Positions 24,150 to 33,564 of a stretch of 64,000 nucleotides of DNA are shown here, piece by piece (the first letter of the stretch is position 1; the number at the start of each line of letters is the position of its first letter). A program made the position numbers and the translations under genes. Source of the DNA: Ceratotherium simum simum (taxonomy: Eukaryota; Chordata; Mammalia; Perissodactyla; Rhinocerotidae). The notes under the pieces are model-generated. The model did no database searches. It saw nothing but the letters and a program-made list of their open reading frames with translations, and had not been told where the DNA came from. The DNA lies in the NCBI RefSeq assembly GCF_000283155.1, contig NW_004454217.1, positions 620,371 to 684,370 on the forward strand, read 5' to 3'.

Positions 24150-24690
24150 CATTTAGTTGGCTGCATCCCCAACATCCATTTCCTTCTTCCCCCTTTCTAT
24201 TATATTCCAAATTTTCTAGCCAAGCTATTTGGGTGGGACTGACCCCTCCCCATACCCCCACAACCCCCCTCACTCCTGAAGTGTGTCCTGATTAGCTGAT
24301 GTCAATCAGCATATCCTCTTCTCTGACTCCAGCGGGAGAGAGGTTCTGAGAGAGGCACATGACCCAAGTCATGATCAATCAGGCCAGTGACACAGATCCC
24401 AGGACCGTGGTGGAAGTACTGGGGAAGCAATGTGCTCTTTTCTGCTGGATGTCCTTATGGACAGATCTGGGATCTAGGGCAGCCATCTCGGGACTACAGG
24501 GTCCCAAGAGCCTGCTCACGTGCAGCCTGCTACACACTAGCAAGTAAAGCCAAAAAGCGGGGAGAGAGAAACTGAGTCTTGCTCACACCATTGAAGCCCA
24601 GGAGTAAGTCTTGCTTAAAGGCCAATTTGTCTACCATTTGGTCAATAAATTCTGTCATTTAAACCACTTTGGGATAGGTTTCCTTTCACT
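24150..24690 (+). mobile_element. Probable old LTR or similar interspersed repeat
   Basis: 'ggcacatgacccaagtcatg' then 'atcaatcaggccagtgacac', 'cagccatctcgggactacag' and near the end 'tttggtcaataaattctgtc', 'cactttgggataggtttcct' follow an old mammalian repeat I recognise but cannot name. A weaker similar piece may be at 14990-15130 ('gggccaatcagagctcca'). Confidence 0.55.
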
Positions 24691-24960
24691 TACAATTAAG
24701 AGAGCTCTAAATGAAACATGCCTCACAATCAGATTACATTGTAAAGGGAACAAAAAAGTAAGCTATGTTCCCAATTTAACAGTAAACTTACCTGTTTAAG
24801 TCATAACTCCAATTTACTTGTCGTAATTAAAGACAACAGAAAAAAAAATCATAAACCCACTTTTCTCACTTGGAAACTATTTTATTTGAAATCTCAAAGT
24901 ACAGATGCAAGACGCTGCATAAACTCCACTTGGACCCTGGGTTTGCATATATTCAGTACT

Positions 24961-25075
24961 GCTGAGTTTTCACCGTGACAGAACCCCTTCCTGATTTTCA
25001 GGGCAATTTCAGGGCAAACATTCCCCACCCCAACTAAGGCCACCGCGAAAGTGTGCTCTAGGTATTCAACAGCAA
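24961..25075. repeat. Unassigned duplicated sequence, copy A
   Basis: About 115 bp align with 29378-29505 in the same orientation: 'gagttttcac...' , 'ttttcagggcaatttcaggg', '...aaggccaccgcgaaagtg', 'tattcaacagca'. I do not recognise the family. A minus-strand open frame across it (24894-25091) has no domain I know. Confidence 0.65.
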
Positions 25076-25375
25076 GGGAATGAGAAATCACAAAGTAATG
25101 ATGCGTCCCTGCTAGTTTTAATGAATGAATAGCAGACTTACCTGTTACAGTATTAAATGTGCCCTCACCAGATGAAGCTATTGCTTCTCAGATCTAAAAC
25201 CCTTGCATGTGATACTGACGTTGGTCACTCAAAGTAAGTGCTCTAACAAGTCAGGTCAATTCACATATCACAAGCACTAAGTACACAAGTTAATTTGTAT
25301 ATTTTTCTGTATAAGGTATATATAGTACGCTTCAATATTTCAAAATGTAAGATGCATCAAAAATAAAAGAATTCT

Positions 25376-25662
25376 TGGAGGCTGGCCCAGTGGCCCAGCG
25401 GTTAAGTTTGCCAGTTCCGCATTGGAATCCCAGCGCGGTATCCCATCAGATCCCAGCGCGGACCAACGCACCCCTTCAAGCCATGCTGTGGCAGGCATCC
25501 CATATAAAATAGAGGAAGATGCACACAGGTGTTAGCCCAGGGCCAATCTTCCTCAGCAAAAAGAGGATATTTATCTTGAGAGACTGCCATTTATCAGAGA
25601 CTGCCATCGGATATTAGCTCAGGGCTAATCTTCTTCCCAAAAAAAAAATAAGAAAGAAAGAA
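25376..25662 (+). mobile_element. ERE-type SINE with internal small duplications
   Basis: The head reads ggctggcccagtggcccagc, with the 'cccatataaaatagagg' body, a gttagcccagggcc module and a (gaaa)-rich tail. AAAAGAATTCT flanks it (25365-25375 and 25663-25673). The copy carries two local duplications: ATCCCAGCGCGG twice near 25427-25460, and GAGACTGCCAT twice near 25579-25607. These make it longer than its relatives. Confidence 0.88.
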
Positions 25663-25800
25663 AAAAGAATTCTCACAAACCTTAGGGCAGCTCTTTCTGA
25701 ACTGCTATAAAAATCACTCATTTTGGCTTTACGACTGACAGTTTTCCAAATATGGAACTGGCTACCTTATGAAATGGTCAGCTTGCTCTCATGGGACATA

Positions 25801-26024
25801 TATTTTTTTTTTTTTTTTTAAAGATTTTATTTATTTTATTTTTTTCCCCCCAAAGCCCCAGCAGATAGTTGCATGTCATAGCTGCACATCCTTCTAGTTG
25901 CTGTATGTGGGACTCGGCCTCAGGATGGACGGAGAAGTGGTGCCTCGATGCGCACCCGGGATCCGAACCCGGGCCGCCAGCATTGCAGCGCGCGCACTTA
26001 ACCACCAAGCCACAGGGCCGGCCC
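25801..26024 (-). mobile_element. ERE-type SINE next to the SPTBN1 exon donor
   Basis: Complete minus-strand copy with a clear B box (GGTTCGGATCCCGGG, about 25956-25971) and the 'acagcaactagaaggatgtg' body. Its tail ends in the AT-rich run near 25803-25845. CATGGGACAT flanks it at 25790-25799 and 26025-26034. It lies 133 bp downstream of the spectrin splice donor, in the same sense as the gene. Confidence 0.92.
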
Positions 26025-26151
26025 CATGGGACATGTTTAAGTAGAGGTGAGCCGATCTTGTAAGGGAGTCTTGTAAGCTGATCTTGTAAGGTGGATGATT
26101 TTAAAGGGAACTAGAAGACATCCTGGGCCTCTGTGATGGGGCATGAAGGAG

Positions 26152-26157
26152 ACTTAC
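26152..26157 (-). other. 5' splice site of intron 2
   Basis: GTAAGT follows the exon end ...GGCAG, a near-consensus U1 donor (CAG|GTAAGT). It follows codon 49 plus one base, giving a phase-1 intron. Confidence 0.93.
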
Positions 26158-26305
26158 CTGCCAGAGCCTTGATGCGGGACCGCTCAAAGAGCCGCGCGGA
26201 GCTGTTCTCATTGTCCCAGTCGTCCACGTCCCAGCGGTTGTTGACATCGCTGTACTGCTGCTGGATTTCAATGTTGTCGTAGTCTGTGGCTACTGTGGTC
26301 GTCAT
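26158..26305 (-). CDS. SPTBN1: Beta-II spectrin, first coding exon (codons 1-49 plus one base)
   Basis: This exon encodes the N-terminus of non-erythrocytic beta-spectrin, the actin-binding subunit of the spectrin tetramer that forms the submembrane skeleton. The translation starts [20 protein letters not shown] and ends ERSRIKALA, which I recognise as the long-isoform N-terminus. This 49-residue acidic leader lies just before the first calponin-homology domain of the actin-binding region, so no catalytic or binding motif is expected here. The ATG at 26305 has A at -3. An in-frame TAA lies upstream in the UTR, so the protein cannot start earlier from ATG. The exon ends ...CTG GCA G followed by GTAAGT (intron starts at 26157). 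The exon is thus phase 1, and the next codon would be completed in exon 3, as expected for the Asp that follows KALA in the family. There is no frameshift or stop. The rest of the protein lies beyond the left edge. Identity rests on recognition of the sequence, not a search. Confidence 0.97.
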
Positions 26306-26352
26306 CTTGAACCGTCTCAGCCGCTCTTCCACATTAGCTCCTTCTTAGAGCT
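26306..26352 (-). other. SPTBN1: SPTBN1 5' UTR portion of exon 2
   Basis: These 47 nt lie between the splice acceptor and the start codon. The acceptor reads TTTTCTTTTCTTTCTCGCAG followed by AGCTC, so the AG is at 26354-26353 and the exon starts at 26352. A second AG two bases further in could be used instead. The UTR holds an in-frame TAA before the main ATG and an out-of-frame upstream ATG at 26334. A possible branch point (CCTAAAT, branch A near 26379) sits about 26 nt upstream of the acceptor. The upstream part of the UTR must come from exon 1, outside the window. Confidence 0.88.
26317..26334 (-). promoter_or_regulatory. Short upstream ORF in SPTBN1 leader
   Basis: Reading right to left, ATG TGG AAG AGC GGC TGA forms a five-codon ORF (MWKSG) that ends 11 nt before the spectrin ATG and is in a different frame. 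Its start context is weak (C at -3, T at +4), so leaky scanning is likely. Any effect on translation is inference; only the ORF itself is seen. Confidence 0.7.
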
Positions 26353-26390
26353 CTGCGAGAAAGAAAAGAAAACCCTATTTAGGCATCTAA
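26353..26390 (-). other. 3' splice site of intron 1 (polypyrimidine tract and branch region)
   Basis: The minus strand shows a strong pyrimidine run (TTTTCTTTTCTTTCTCG) directly before CAG at 26355-26353, with a possible branch sequence CCTAAAT at 26383-26377. The arrangement fits a U2-type acceptor and fixes the 5' end of the coding exon. Confidence 0.88.
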
Positions 26391-26467
26391 AATGCAGAGT
26401 CCCCATAAAACCTCCTGGGACAAAGGTGAGAAGAAGGTAAAACAATTCGTGCATGTCCAGAACGGGT

Positions 26468-26640
26468 CTCTGGAGTCAATCAAAGCTGGTTTTGAACTTC
26501 AGCATTGCCTCATTACCTTGTGTGACCTTGGCCAAGGTACTCAGTATCTCCAAGCCTCAATTTCCCCAACCAACAATGAGGGAAGATACTCTACAGGTTG
26601 TTAAGGGGACTGAATGAGATGATGGATGCCCAACGGAGGG
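26468..26640 (+). mobile_element. MIR SINE close to the spectrin exon
   Basis: 'tctctggagtcaatcaaagc', 'accttgtgtgaccttggcca', 'aagcctcaatttccccaacc' and 'gggactgaatgagatgatgg' follow MIR. It ends about 115 bp upstream of the acceptor in gene orientation. Confidence 0.82.
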
Positions 26641-26864
26641 TGGGTTTCTTCCTCCTCTCTAAAATTTAAACTTCAGAATTTTAAAGATTTATCGGAGCTG
26701 GATGAACACCTATTTGGGGCTTCTGAATGAACTCATTTATTTCTATTGTGTATCACCATAAACTATAATCTTTTAGCTTCTCCTGGAAATTCATAAAATG
26801 TTACATAAGAGAGCTAATAGATCACTTTATCTAAACATCTCATTTACATATTAGAAAAGTGATG

Positions 26865-26945
26865 CCTAAGATTAAATGAGACAGTAAACGTATGGCACCA
26901 AAGACAGTACCAGTGCATAGTAGATGCTTGATAAATAATGACTGC
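26865..26945 (+). mobile_element. MIR SINE 3' fragment
   Basis: 'attaaatgagacagtaaacg' and 'agtaccagtgcatagtagat' then 'gcttgataaataatgactgc' match the MIR 3' half. Confidence 0.72.
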
Positions 26946-27119
26946 AATTATTTATATTGCTGTGTTATTACAAAGTCTACTAACAATATCAATACCCACT
27001 CCTCAGGGACCCACCTAGGGTCCACGTTCTACTGGGATAAATGGGAAACAAGAACCTAGGCTTCAACTTTTGGCCCTTTATCACAGTGCTCTCAGAGAAT
27101 TAAGAGAAATAAATACATT

Positions 27120-27800
27120 TAGTTTTAAATATAGCTTCTCCCTTCAATAATTATTCAGTCATTGAACCAGAATGTACTGAGGACTTGCTACGTGCTTGGC
27201 CCTGTTCCAGATGCTAGGTCAACAGTAAACAAGATAAGGACTCGGCTCTAGAGAAGCTTATGTCCTAGTAGGAGGAGCTGGACAAAAAGCCCACAAGAAA
27301 AGGTAAGAGAGTTAAAAGAAAATGAAATAAAAGTGGAGTGACGTGAAGGAGTGTGAGTGAGTGACCATTTCAGATCAGGCGGTCAGGGAAGGCCTCTCTG
27401 AGTGGGTATTTAAACTGAGATCTCCATGCCAAAAACTAACAGGTCACAGCCAGATCAAGAGGAATAGCATTCCAGGCAAAGGAAACAGCTTGTGGAAAGG
27501 CCACAAGGTGAGTAACAGCACGGCTTGCTGGAGGAATGGAGACGTCATTGCGGCTGGAGTCTGGTGGGCAGGGGGAGAGACAAGGAGACGAGCTTGGAAA
27601 GGCAGGTGGGGCCAGACCACGGAGCGCTCTACGAGCCTAAGTGGACAGAAGCCACTGCAGGATTTTAGGCTAATAACTTAACACCATTGGATATATGTTT
27701 TTAAAAGATCAATCCTGATGCTGTATGGAAAACAGATTCCAGGAGGCAAGGATGTGCTTAAATCCTATCGGTGTGGTACATTCTTGCAATTCCCACAAAG
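27120..27800 (-). mobile_element. Long L2 LINE copy, minus strand
   Basis: The plus strand reads the L2 3' region in reverse: 'acttgctacgtgcttggccc', 'ggtcagggaaggcctctctg', 'ggaatagcattccaggcaaa' and 'gggccagaccacggagcgct'. It ends with 'gatgctgtatggaaaacaga', so nearly 700 bp are recognisable. It begins about 770 bp upstream of the spectrin exon in gene orientation. Confidence 0.87.
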
Positions 27801-27804
27801 CTAT

Positions 27805-29370
27805 CTAGGTGGGTTAAGAGGAGGAGGAGGCAAGATGCCCCCTTTTTGGACAAAATGTCCCAAGGGAGAAAATATTTGTTCTCTCTCCTTCCCATCCCAT
27901 CCCACTCTCCGTTTTAAGATTTGAAAATTTATTTTAAGATTTTGTACCTGGATGCTCATTTTTTCAAAGCCTCATTCACTATGCACCAAGAACATGCACA
28001 CAGACCAGAGTTAACAGGCCTAATCACCAGAGCTTGTGCACTAATAAAGCCAAACCACCACTTAGCACCCATAAAATGACCACTCCAGCCGATTTTTTAA
28101 CCTCATATATGCCACATACAAAGAAAATAAAGCCACATACGCAGCGAAGAATCATTTCTCCTATTATGCTTCAAATATAGCTTTTCTCAAGTTCTAACAC
28201 AGAACCACAAATGTCACGTACAACCAGGTTTCTATGGTAAATAAATTAAGCTGAAACAAATGAACTCCACCTTACAGAGTATAGTAGTTGGTGGCAGAAG
28301 CACAGAACTGCCTCCTCCTTTGTCATTAGCTGTTTTCTCACAAGCTATCCAAGAACAGCGCCAACACATCCTACATGTTCCTAAGGACATCCTATACTGT
28401 GTCCACCTTACAACTGAGCCACACATCTGTAACTCAAACAGTCACCCATCTTTGCTCAAACAGAAACATCTTGAATGGGAGCAAAATCCTGGATTCCCAT
28501 CAGGCAGACATAACCAATCCCAACAATATAAATTATCAGTAGATTAATTTTAACATCTACATTAGCAATGTATTTACAAGATTTTATAAAAACACAAAAA
28601 TTTCAGAAACATAAGCCAGTAAACATATTCTACTGAATGATCTCACAGTTGCTTTTAACATTCAAAATCATAACCTCTTCAAAAAAAAACCAATATTGTC
28701 ATGTATCATTTGAACTTGGAGATGGTTAATTTTCATGACTGTAGCAATACTAAAGACTTTTTATAAAATTCAGCCTTGGAGGAGGCCATCTCTAGGTGAA
28801 AAAATGTGAAAGTGCTATTAATTCCAAATTTTTGAGAGTACAGAAAATGAGATTTAACCCAACCCAAGGTGAAATCTAAATGCCACACCTCTGAGTCGCT
28901 TTTGCTATTTGGCGCCACCTGCTGACCAATGAGAACAAGCCACACCGCGGCCTCCAGGGCAGCTCTAACTTCACCACACCTGCCTCCTGAGTAAGCCCAA
29001 CTACAACCTTTGTCCCCCCATGAATCTCTCTTCCTACCACTGACTTATCCTCAAAACCACCGAATGCTTTCCACACATTTCTCAACAAGCAAGTGTTAAT
29101 CTTTTTCTTAAGCTTAAAATTTAAGTCATTCAGAGAACATAAGTATTTTTTCCAAGTATTCTTCTTAATGGTGTTCTTTAAAAACACCCTTGTTCCTTAA
29201 AACAAAGAGGAGAGTGGGAAGCAAAAGTTCCTACTAGTCTGTACAAAAGAAATATCGATGCTATACCTTATTCTTTTTATTCTATTGTTTCACTCGAGTG
29301 TCTAAGAATTTGGATATATGGGATATTTTTTTCTTCAATAGTCTCCATCTGTCCTAAGGCAATATCCTTG
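27805..29370. other. Intron 1 sequence with a CTCF-like site
   Basis: No named repeat or exon seen. 28890-28990 is the most GC-rich part and holds the CTCF-like motif. Confidence 0.5.
28911..28927 (-). promoter_or_regulatory. CTCF-like motif
   Basis: The minus strand reads GGTCAGCAGGTGGCGCC, which fits the CTCF core (CCASYAGRKGGCRS) with one change at its first base. The surrounding 28900-28990 is more GC-rich than the flanks and not obviously a repeat. Binding is inference. Confidence 0.5.
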
Positions 29371-29377
29371 TCAAACA

Positions 29378-29505
29378 GCCGAGTTTTCATGATGATGGAA
29401 GCTTTTTTCTTTTTTCTTAATTTTCAGGGCAATGTCAAAGCAAAACATCCCACATGCCCACCAGGGCCATAGTGAAAGGGTGCTTTTAAGTGTTCAACAG
29501 CAACA
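29378..29505. repeat. Unassigned duplicated sequence, copy B
   Basis: Counterpart of copy A: 'gagttttcatgatgatggaa', 'ttttcagggcaatgtcaaag', 'agggccatagtgaaagggtg', 'tgttcaacagca'. By eye roughly seven in ten bases agree once small gaps are allowed. It lies about 3.0 kb upstream of the spectrin exon in gene orientation. Confidence 0.65.
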
Positions 29506-29924
29506 GCAGAGTGACCTGAGGGTGAAAGAATAGTCAGAGTCAAGGAAAGAACGTGAACAAGCACGCCCAAGGCACGGGGATTTCAGAAAGCCCAGCAAGC
29601 TACAAACATCATTATTCTCTAACCCCCTTCAACAAGGGACCGTGCCAGCTGCGAGAGGAGTTTGTATCACACATACAGGTGTCCCTGGGAGGTTATCTAT
29701 AAAGGGCTAGATTTTCCCAAGGTACTTATCAGCTATGTGTCCCAAGGGCCAGTGAAGTAATCTGTATTTCTTAAATGGCTGAGGGAAGATTAGGAGGAGA
29801 GAAGAGAGAAGGGATGGCCATCTTGTAACTGCCTGGTGGGTCCACCATTAGGAATGCTTGAGAGAACCATGTAAGGTTGGCACAAGACAAGACAATCTCC
29901 TCTATCAGAGAAGGGTTCTCATTG

Positions 29925-30012
29925 CCTCCGCTGGCTCAGTGAGGGCCCAGATTCTCTCAGACTTGATCACCACAGCAGGAACTCATTAAATAATCCTTGA
30001 ATGAATAAAAAT
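29925..30012 (+). mobile_element. L2 3' end fragment
   Basis: Ends 'aggaactcattaaataatcc' then 'ttgaatgaataaaa', the characteristic L2 terminus. It is short. Confidence 0.6.
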
Positions 30013-30120
30013 CAATAATAGCTTGGGTGTGATATGAGTAACACTCACGTCTTTGGGGGCTAGGTTTTGGGAAAATGATTAAAAGTACATATCTGTCTTC
30101 CCTACTCTTCCCTCTCCTAA

Positions 30121-30158
30121 CTGTGTGTGTGCATGTGCGTGTGTGTCTGTGTGTGTAA
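30121..30158. repeat. Imperfect TG-rich simple repeat
   Basis: Interrupted (TG)n with CATG, CG and CTG breaks. A related CA/TG-rich patch with alternating purine-pyrimidine sequence lies at 5948-6010. Confidence 0.85.
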
Positions 30159-30634
30159 AAATAAGGAATATGTTAAAAAGCTAAGATTCCTCCACCAAAT
30201 TACTCTTCTCTAATCCTACGTCCTATGAACTGGAATTTTCCAAAAGATACAAAGAAATTCCAAAAGCTTTTCCATTTTCACCCCCAATGAGAAGAAAACG
30301 ATTTTATTTCTTCAAACTGGCAGACCAGGACAGAAACGCATGAGGAAACAATCATCCTAGACCTACAAGGCAAAGAAGTTCCTACAGCTCTGGCATGTGT
30401 TAGCAGAAGGTCATAATCACCAGGAAAGAAAGTGGAGCATCACCATTCCAAGTTTTAGGAGTATTCTATTAGCTCTCCTCTTTATTGAATTTAAAATTCT
30501 TAAAGTCAATACCTGGCAAAGCCCAGAGGGAAAACACGTCATCTGTTTACTTTCCAAGATGCCAAATGTATTTTTCATGTCACACAGGTACTAGAAAAGT
30601 GCAAAGGTTTTTGCTCTTTATAGTTTATTTCCAA

Positions 30635-31555
30635 ACTTCCTTCCACTGCCCTCTTCTGTTACTCTACAAAATCTCCCCAGGTGATATCACCCACACCCCT
30701 GCCTTTAAGTCAGTGTCTAAAACTAAACTCATAATTCCTCCCTCCAGACTCTGTTTTTCCTCTGTCACTCCCTCATTGAATGGCACCCTCATTTCTCCCA
30801 GTGACCTCAGCTACAAACCTTGCAGTCAGCCTTCATTTCTCCCTCTTCTCCCACATTCAGGCTCCAAGGTTGCTTGTACCTCCTGAAAATCTCTTAGGTT
30901 AGCTCAAGCAATAGTTTCTTCTTCCAGCACCTCACCTTTAATTTTAACCCCTAATCCATTCCCCCACATTGCCACCAGAGGGACCTTTCTCAAACGTAAT
31001 CCTAATCATTTTATTCCTGTGACTAAAACCCACCAATGCCCATGCCTTCAGAATAATAAATCCCCATGCCTTCAGAATAATGCCCAGAAACCTTTGAAGA
31101 GAAATCAGAACCTTCATGAGGGGATTCTGACCAGCTTGCCAGCCTGGTCTCACTATTCCTGTCCTAAGCTCTCGTAGCTCCTGAAGGAAGTCATGCTCCT
31201 GTCTCACCTCCAAAATTACTACCTGGAAAGCTCTCCACTCTTCCCACCAATCCTAGCTAAGGTATCACCTCATCCAGGAAGCCACCTCTAATCACTTACC
31301 ACCACCACCACCTGGTCTGAATTAAGACAACCTTAGACAGCCTGCATATGCACTCCCTCCCAGACACCTTATATATCTCTGACTTACCACTTATCATTTA
31401 AAACTGTGTCACAATTAAAAAACTTCTATTTACTTATCATCAATAGGCCATAGGCTCTTGAGATCATGATCCCATCATACTGTCTTTATATCTCTCAACT
31501 CCTAGCAGGGTGCCTGGACACATTAAGTGCTTGCTAATTATTTATTTGCGGGCTG
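30635..31555 (+). mobile_element. Long L2 LINE copy, plus strand
   Basis: About 900 bp follow L2 from ORF2 end to 3' UTR. In order: 'aaactaaactcataattcct', 'tgaatggcaccctcatttct', 'attgccaccagagggacctt', 'aaacccaccaatgcccatgc', 'ctcatccaggaagccacctc', 'agcagggtgcctggacacat'. A 24-bp tandem duplication occurs at 31040-31081. Confidence 0.87.
31040..31081. repeat. Short tandem duplication (period 24)
   Basis: CCATGCCTTCAGAATAAT occurs at 31040-31057 and 31064-31081 within the plus-strand L2. Confidence 0.9.
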
Positions 31556-31899
31556 GCAGGCTGAGTGGGAGACAGGCAGAAGGAAGACTGGAGGTGAGGC
31601 CACAGAGGCAATGTCAATTCAAGCTGCCTCTCTGGTACTATCTCCATCAGTCACAAAGCCCAAAACACAGACTCTTCTGAGCTACATAGATCTGCTGGGC
31701 ACTCTGCTTTCAAGGAAGTTTAGACTAGTCTATTAATGAACATGAACATAAATTTAATAAGGTACTTCTCCATGTACATATTAAAATGTTTCCCTTTTTT
31801 ATTTAGCTTTTCCCCACGAAAAGAATTTATTTTTTGTCTGAACTACTCAGATTTCAGAGTAAAGCAACAAATAGAGAATAAATGGAATTTTCACTGGCA

Positions 31900-31901
<2 letters not shown>

Positions 31902-31939
<38 letters not shown>
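31902..31939. repeat. (AC)19 microsatellite
   Basis: Uninterrupted run of 19 AC units. The length makes it likely to vary between individuals. Confidence 0.97.
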
Positions 31940-31941
<2 letters not shown>

Positions 31942-31944
31942 CCT

Positions 31945-32775
31945 TAATACCCAATCTTAATTAAAGGCTCAAATAAATAAAAGTGAAAAAGGTGACTAAC
32001 ATTTGCCAATCCTTTTTGAGGAGGAAAACCATATGCTAACAATTACTTTGGCAGAATTCGCAGACTCAAATGTTCTGCAAACACTTAAAACCTCCCCACT
32101 TTACTCATAAAAGACTTGGAAAAGCATACATTGGACTGCTGGTGTGCTATCTTAAAAAAAAAAGTTCTGCTCAGGGACTTTGAAGGGACCAAACTGTGTG
32201 TCTGAGAACTTCCAGGAAGAGACCTATGAGAGTTCTGCCTAAACATTCTCAACTATTCAGTCCCCAGAAAGCAAGAGAGTCACATCCTGTTTGCCATGTG
32301 CCCACTGAGGCATTGTGCAGCATGTGTAAAACAGCCAGTAAAGAGGAGTATTCATAAGAAACCACATCTAGAACCACAGTGATGAATAAACCCAGCTAAC
32401 CCACTGTTACTCAGGTTCACCGAGCTAGTTTCACAAAAAGGCCCAAGATTCCAGCCTAAGCATTCAGAATTTTCTGCTCACAAACACCAAGACATACATA
32501 AAAAGTCCTAGTGTGACAGCTAACAACATAAGAAAAGTCACACCCATACAATGTCCGTTATAAAAGTGTCATTCACTTTTAAAATTATCCAGTTTACCTG
32601 CAGCTTTACAGGAACACATCGACTGTACAAAAATATGATATCACTGTACAAACTAGCCAAAATTCATAGAATCAGACTATTTTGAAAAGGAAGGGTGCTC
32701 AGAGACCTGTTTAATAATTAAACCTCCTTAACAAAGGTGGTCCTCAAATATTCTATACTAACTTTTACCTGTTTT
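31945..32775. other. Intron 1 sequence without recognised features
   Basis: No repeat or gene recognised. Confidence 0.5.
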
Positions 32776-32779
32776 ATTT

Positions 32780-33115
32780 ATCAATGACAAAGCATGTTAA
32801 AATCTCTCAACATAATCATGGATTTATCAGATTTTCCTTATAATTCGCTGGATACATACAAAAATCATAATTATTTTATGTTCCTTGTGGGTTGTTAACC
32901 TTATGAAATATTCTATTTTCTTCCTATTCACACATTCATTCTACTTTGATTGATGGTAATATTTGCCTGGTATATTTTTTTCCATTCTACTATTTCATCT
33001 TCTAGAGTGATTTTGTTTTAGTTATGGCTCTTATTTTTTAAATTCAATCCAAGAATCTCTGTCATTTAGTGGGCAAATATAATCCATTTACATTTATTAG
33101 GATTACTGCCATATT
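32780..33115 (-). mobile_element. Diverged L1 fragment
   Basis: The plus strand reads like the reverse complement of an L1 ORF2 segment: a 'ttctactttgattgatggta'-type stretch, then 'ccatttacatttattaggat'. Family and limits are uncertain. Confidence 0.55.
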
Positions 33116-33384
33116 TGAAGCTTCAACCAACTTATTTTGTTTTCTATCTTAGTTACTAAAATGTAGAAACTGGGGTCCAAAGAGTTCAACAACTACATCA
33201 AGTTACACAGCTATGAGCCCAATATCTATAACACCTTTATCACCACTGAATCCAGAGCCATAAAAACTCAAGCTAATCTTTAAAATGCAGAGAGCTGATG
33301 AGTCTAACAACCAAAGAAAACTCTAACGCTATTAAAAATAACTTAATTTTCTTGCTGGCTTACTTTATGTGGGCATGATATTTA

Positions 33385-33560
33385 CTTGCTTTTTCATTCA
33401 GTCCTCCCTAGCAACCTTTTGAGGCAGATACCATTACTGCCCTATTTTACAGATGAATAAATTAAGGCTTTGTCTGTGGCAGCACAGCAAGGAAATGAGG
33501 AAGCTAAGAGGATCTGAACCAAGTATGTATGACTCCAAAGCCCATGCTTTAAATGAATAA
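33385..33560 (-). mobile_element. MIR SINE
   Basis: 'aaccttttgaggcagatacc', 'ctattttacagatgaataaa', 'gcacagcaaggaaatgagga' and 'aggatctgaaccaagtatgt' match MIR in reverse. A weaker similar stretch lies at 33165-33265. Confidence 0.82.
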
Positions 33561-33564
33561 CTTA

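Larger units (their letters stand above)
1..26157 (-). other. SPTBN1: SPTBN1 intron 2 (partial)
   Basis: Sequence to the left of the donor is interpreted as intron 2, at least 26.1 kb here. From knowledge of the human gene, the short SPTBN1 isoform starts from an alternative first exon between this exon and the CH-domain exons. I did not find that exon in this stretch, so it probably lies beyond position 1. No other exon-like conserved coding segment was seen. Confidence 0.82.
29510..30630. other. Intron 1 sequence, mostly unassigned
   Basis: Besides an L2 end at 29925 and the TG-rich repeat at 30121, nothing is recognised. Confidence 0.5.

Noticed and set aside
24894..25091. Minus-strand 65-residue frame in the duplicated sequence as a pseudogene
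   Set aside because: I could not link it to any protein. The second copy (29378-29505) does not keep the frame.
26306..26332. N-terminal extension of the spectrin frame starting at GTG (26332)
   Set aside because: GTG is not a normal start in animals, the known protein starts at the ATG at 26305, and an in-frame TAA lies just upstream.
30972..30983. CCACCAGAGGGA as a CTCF site
   Set aside because: It is part of the ordinary L2 text and misses a key C of the core.
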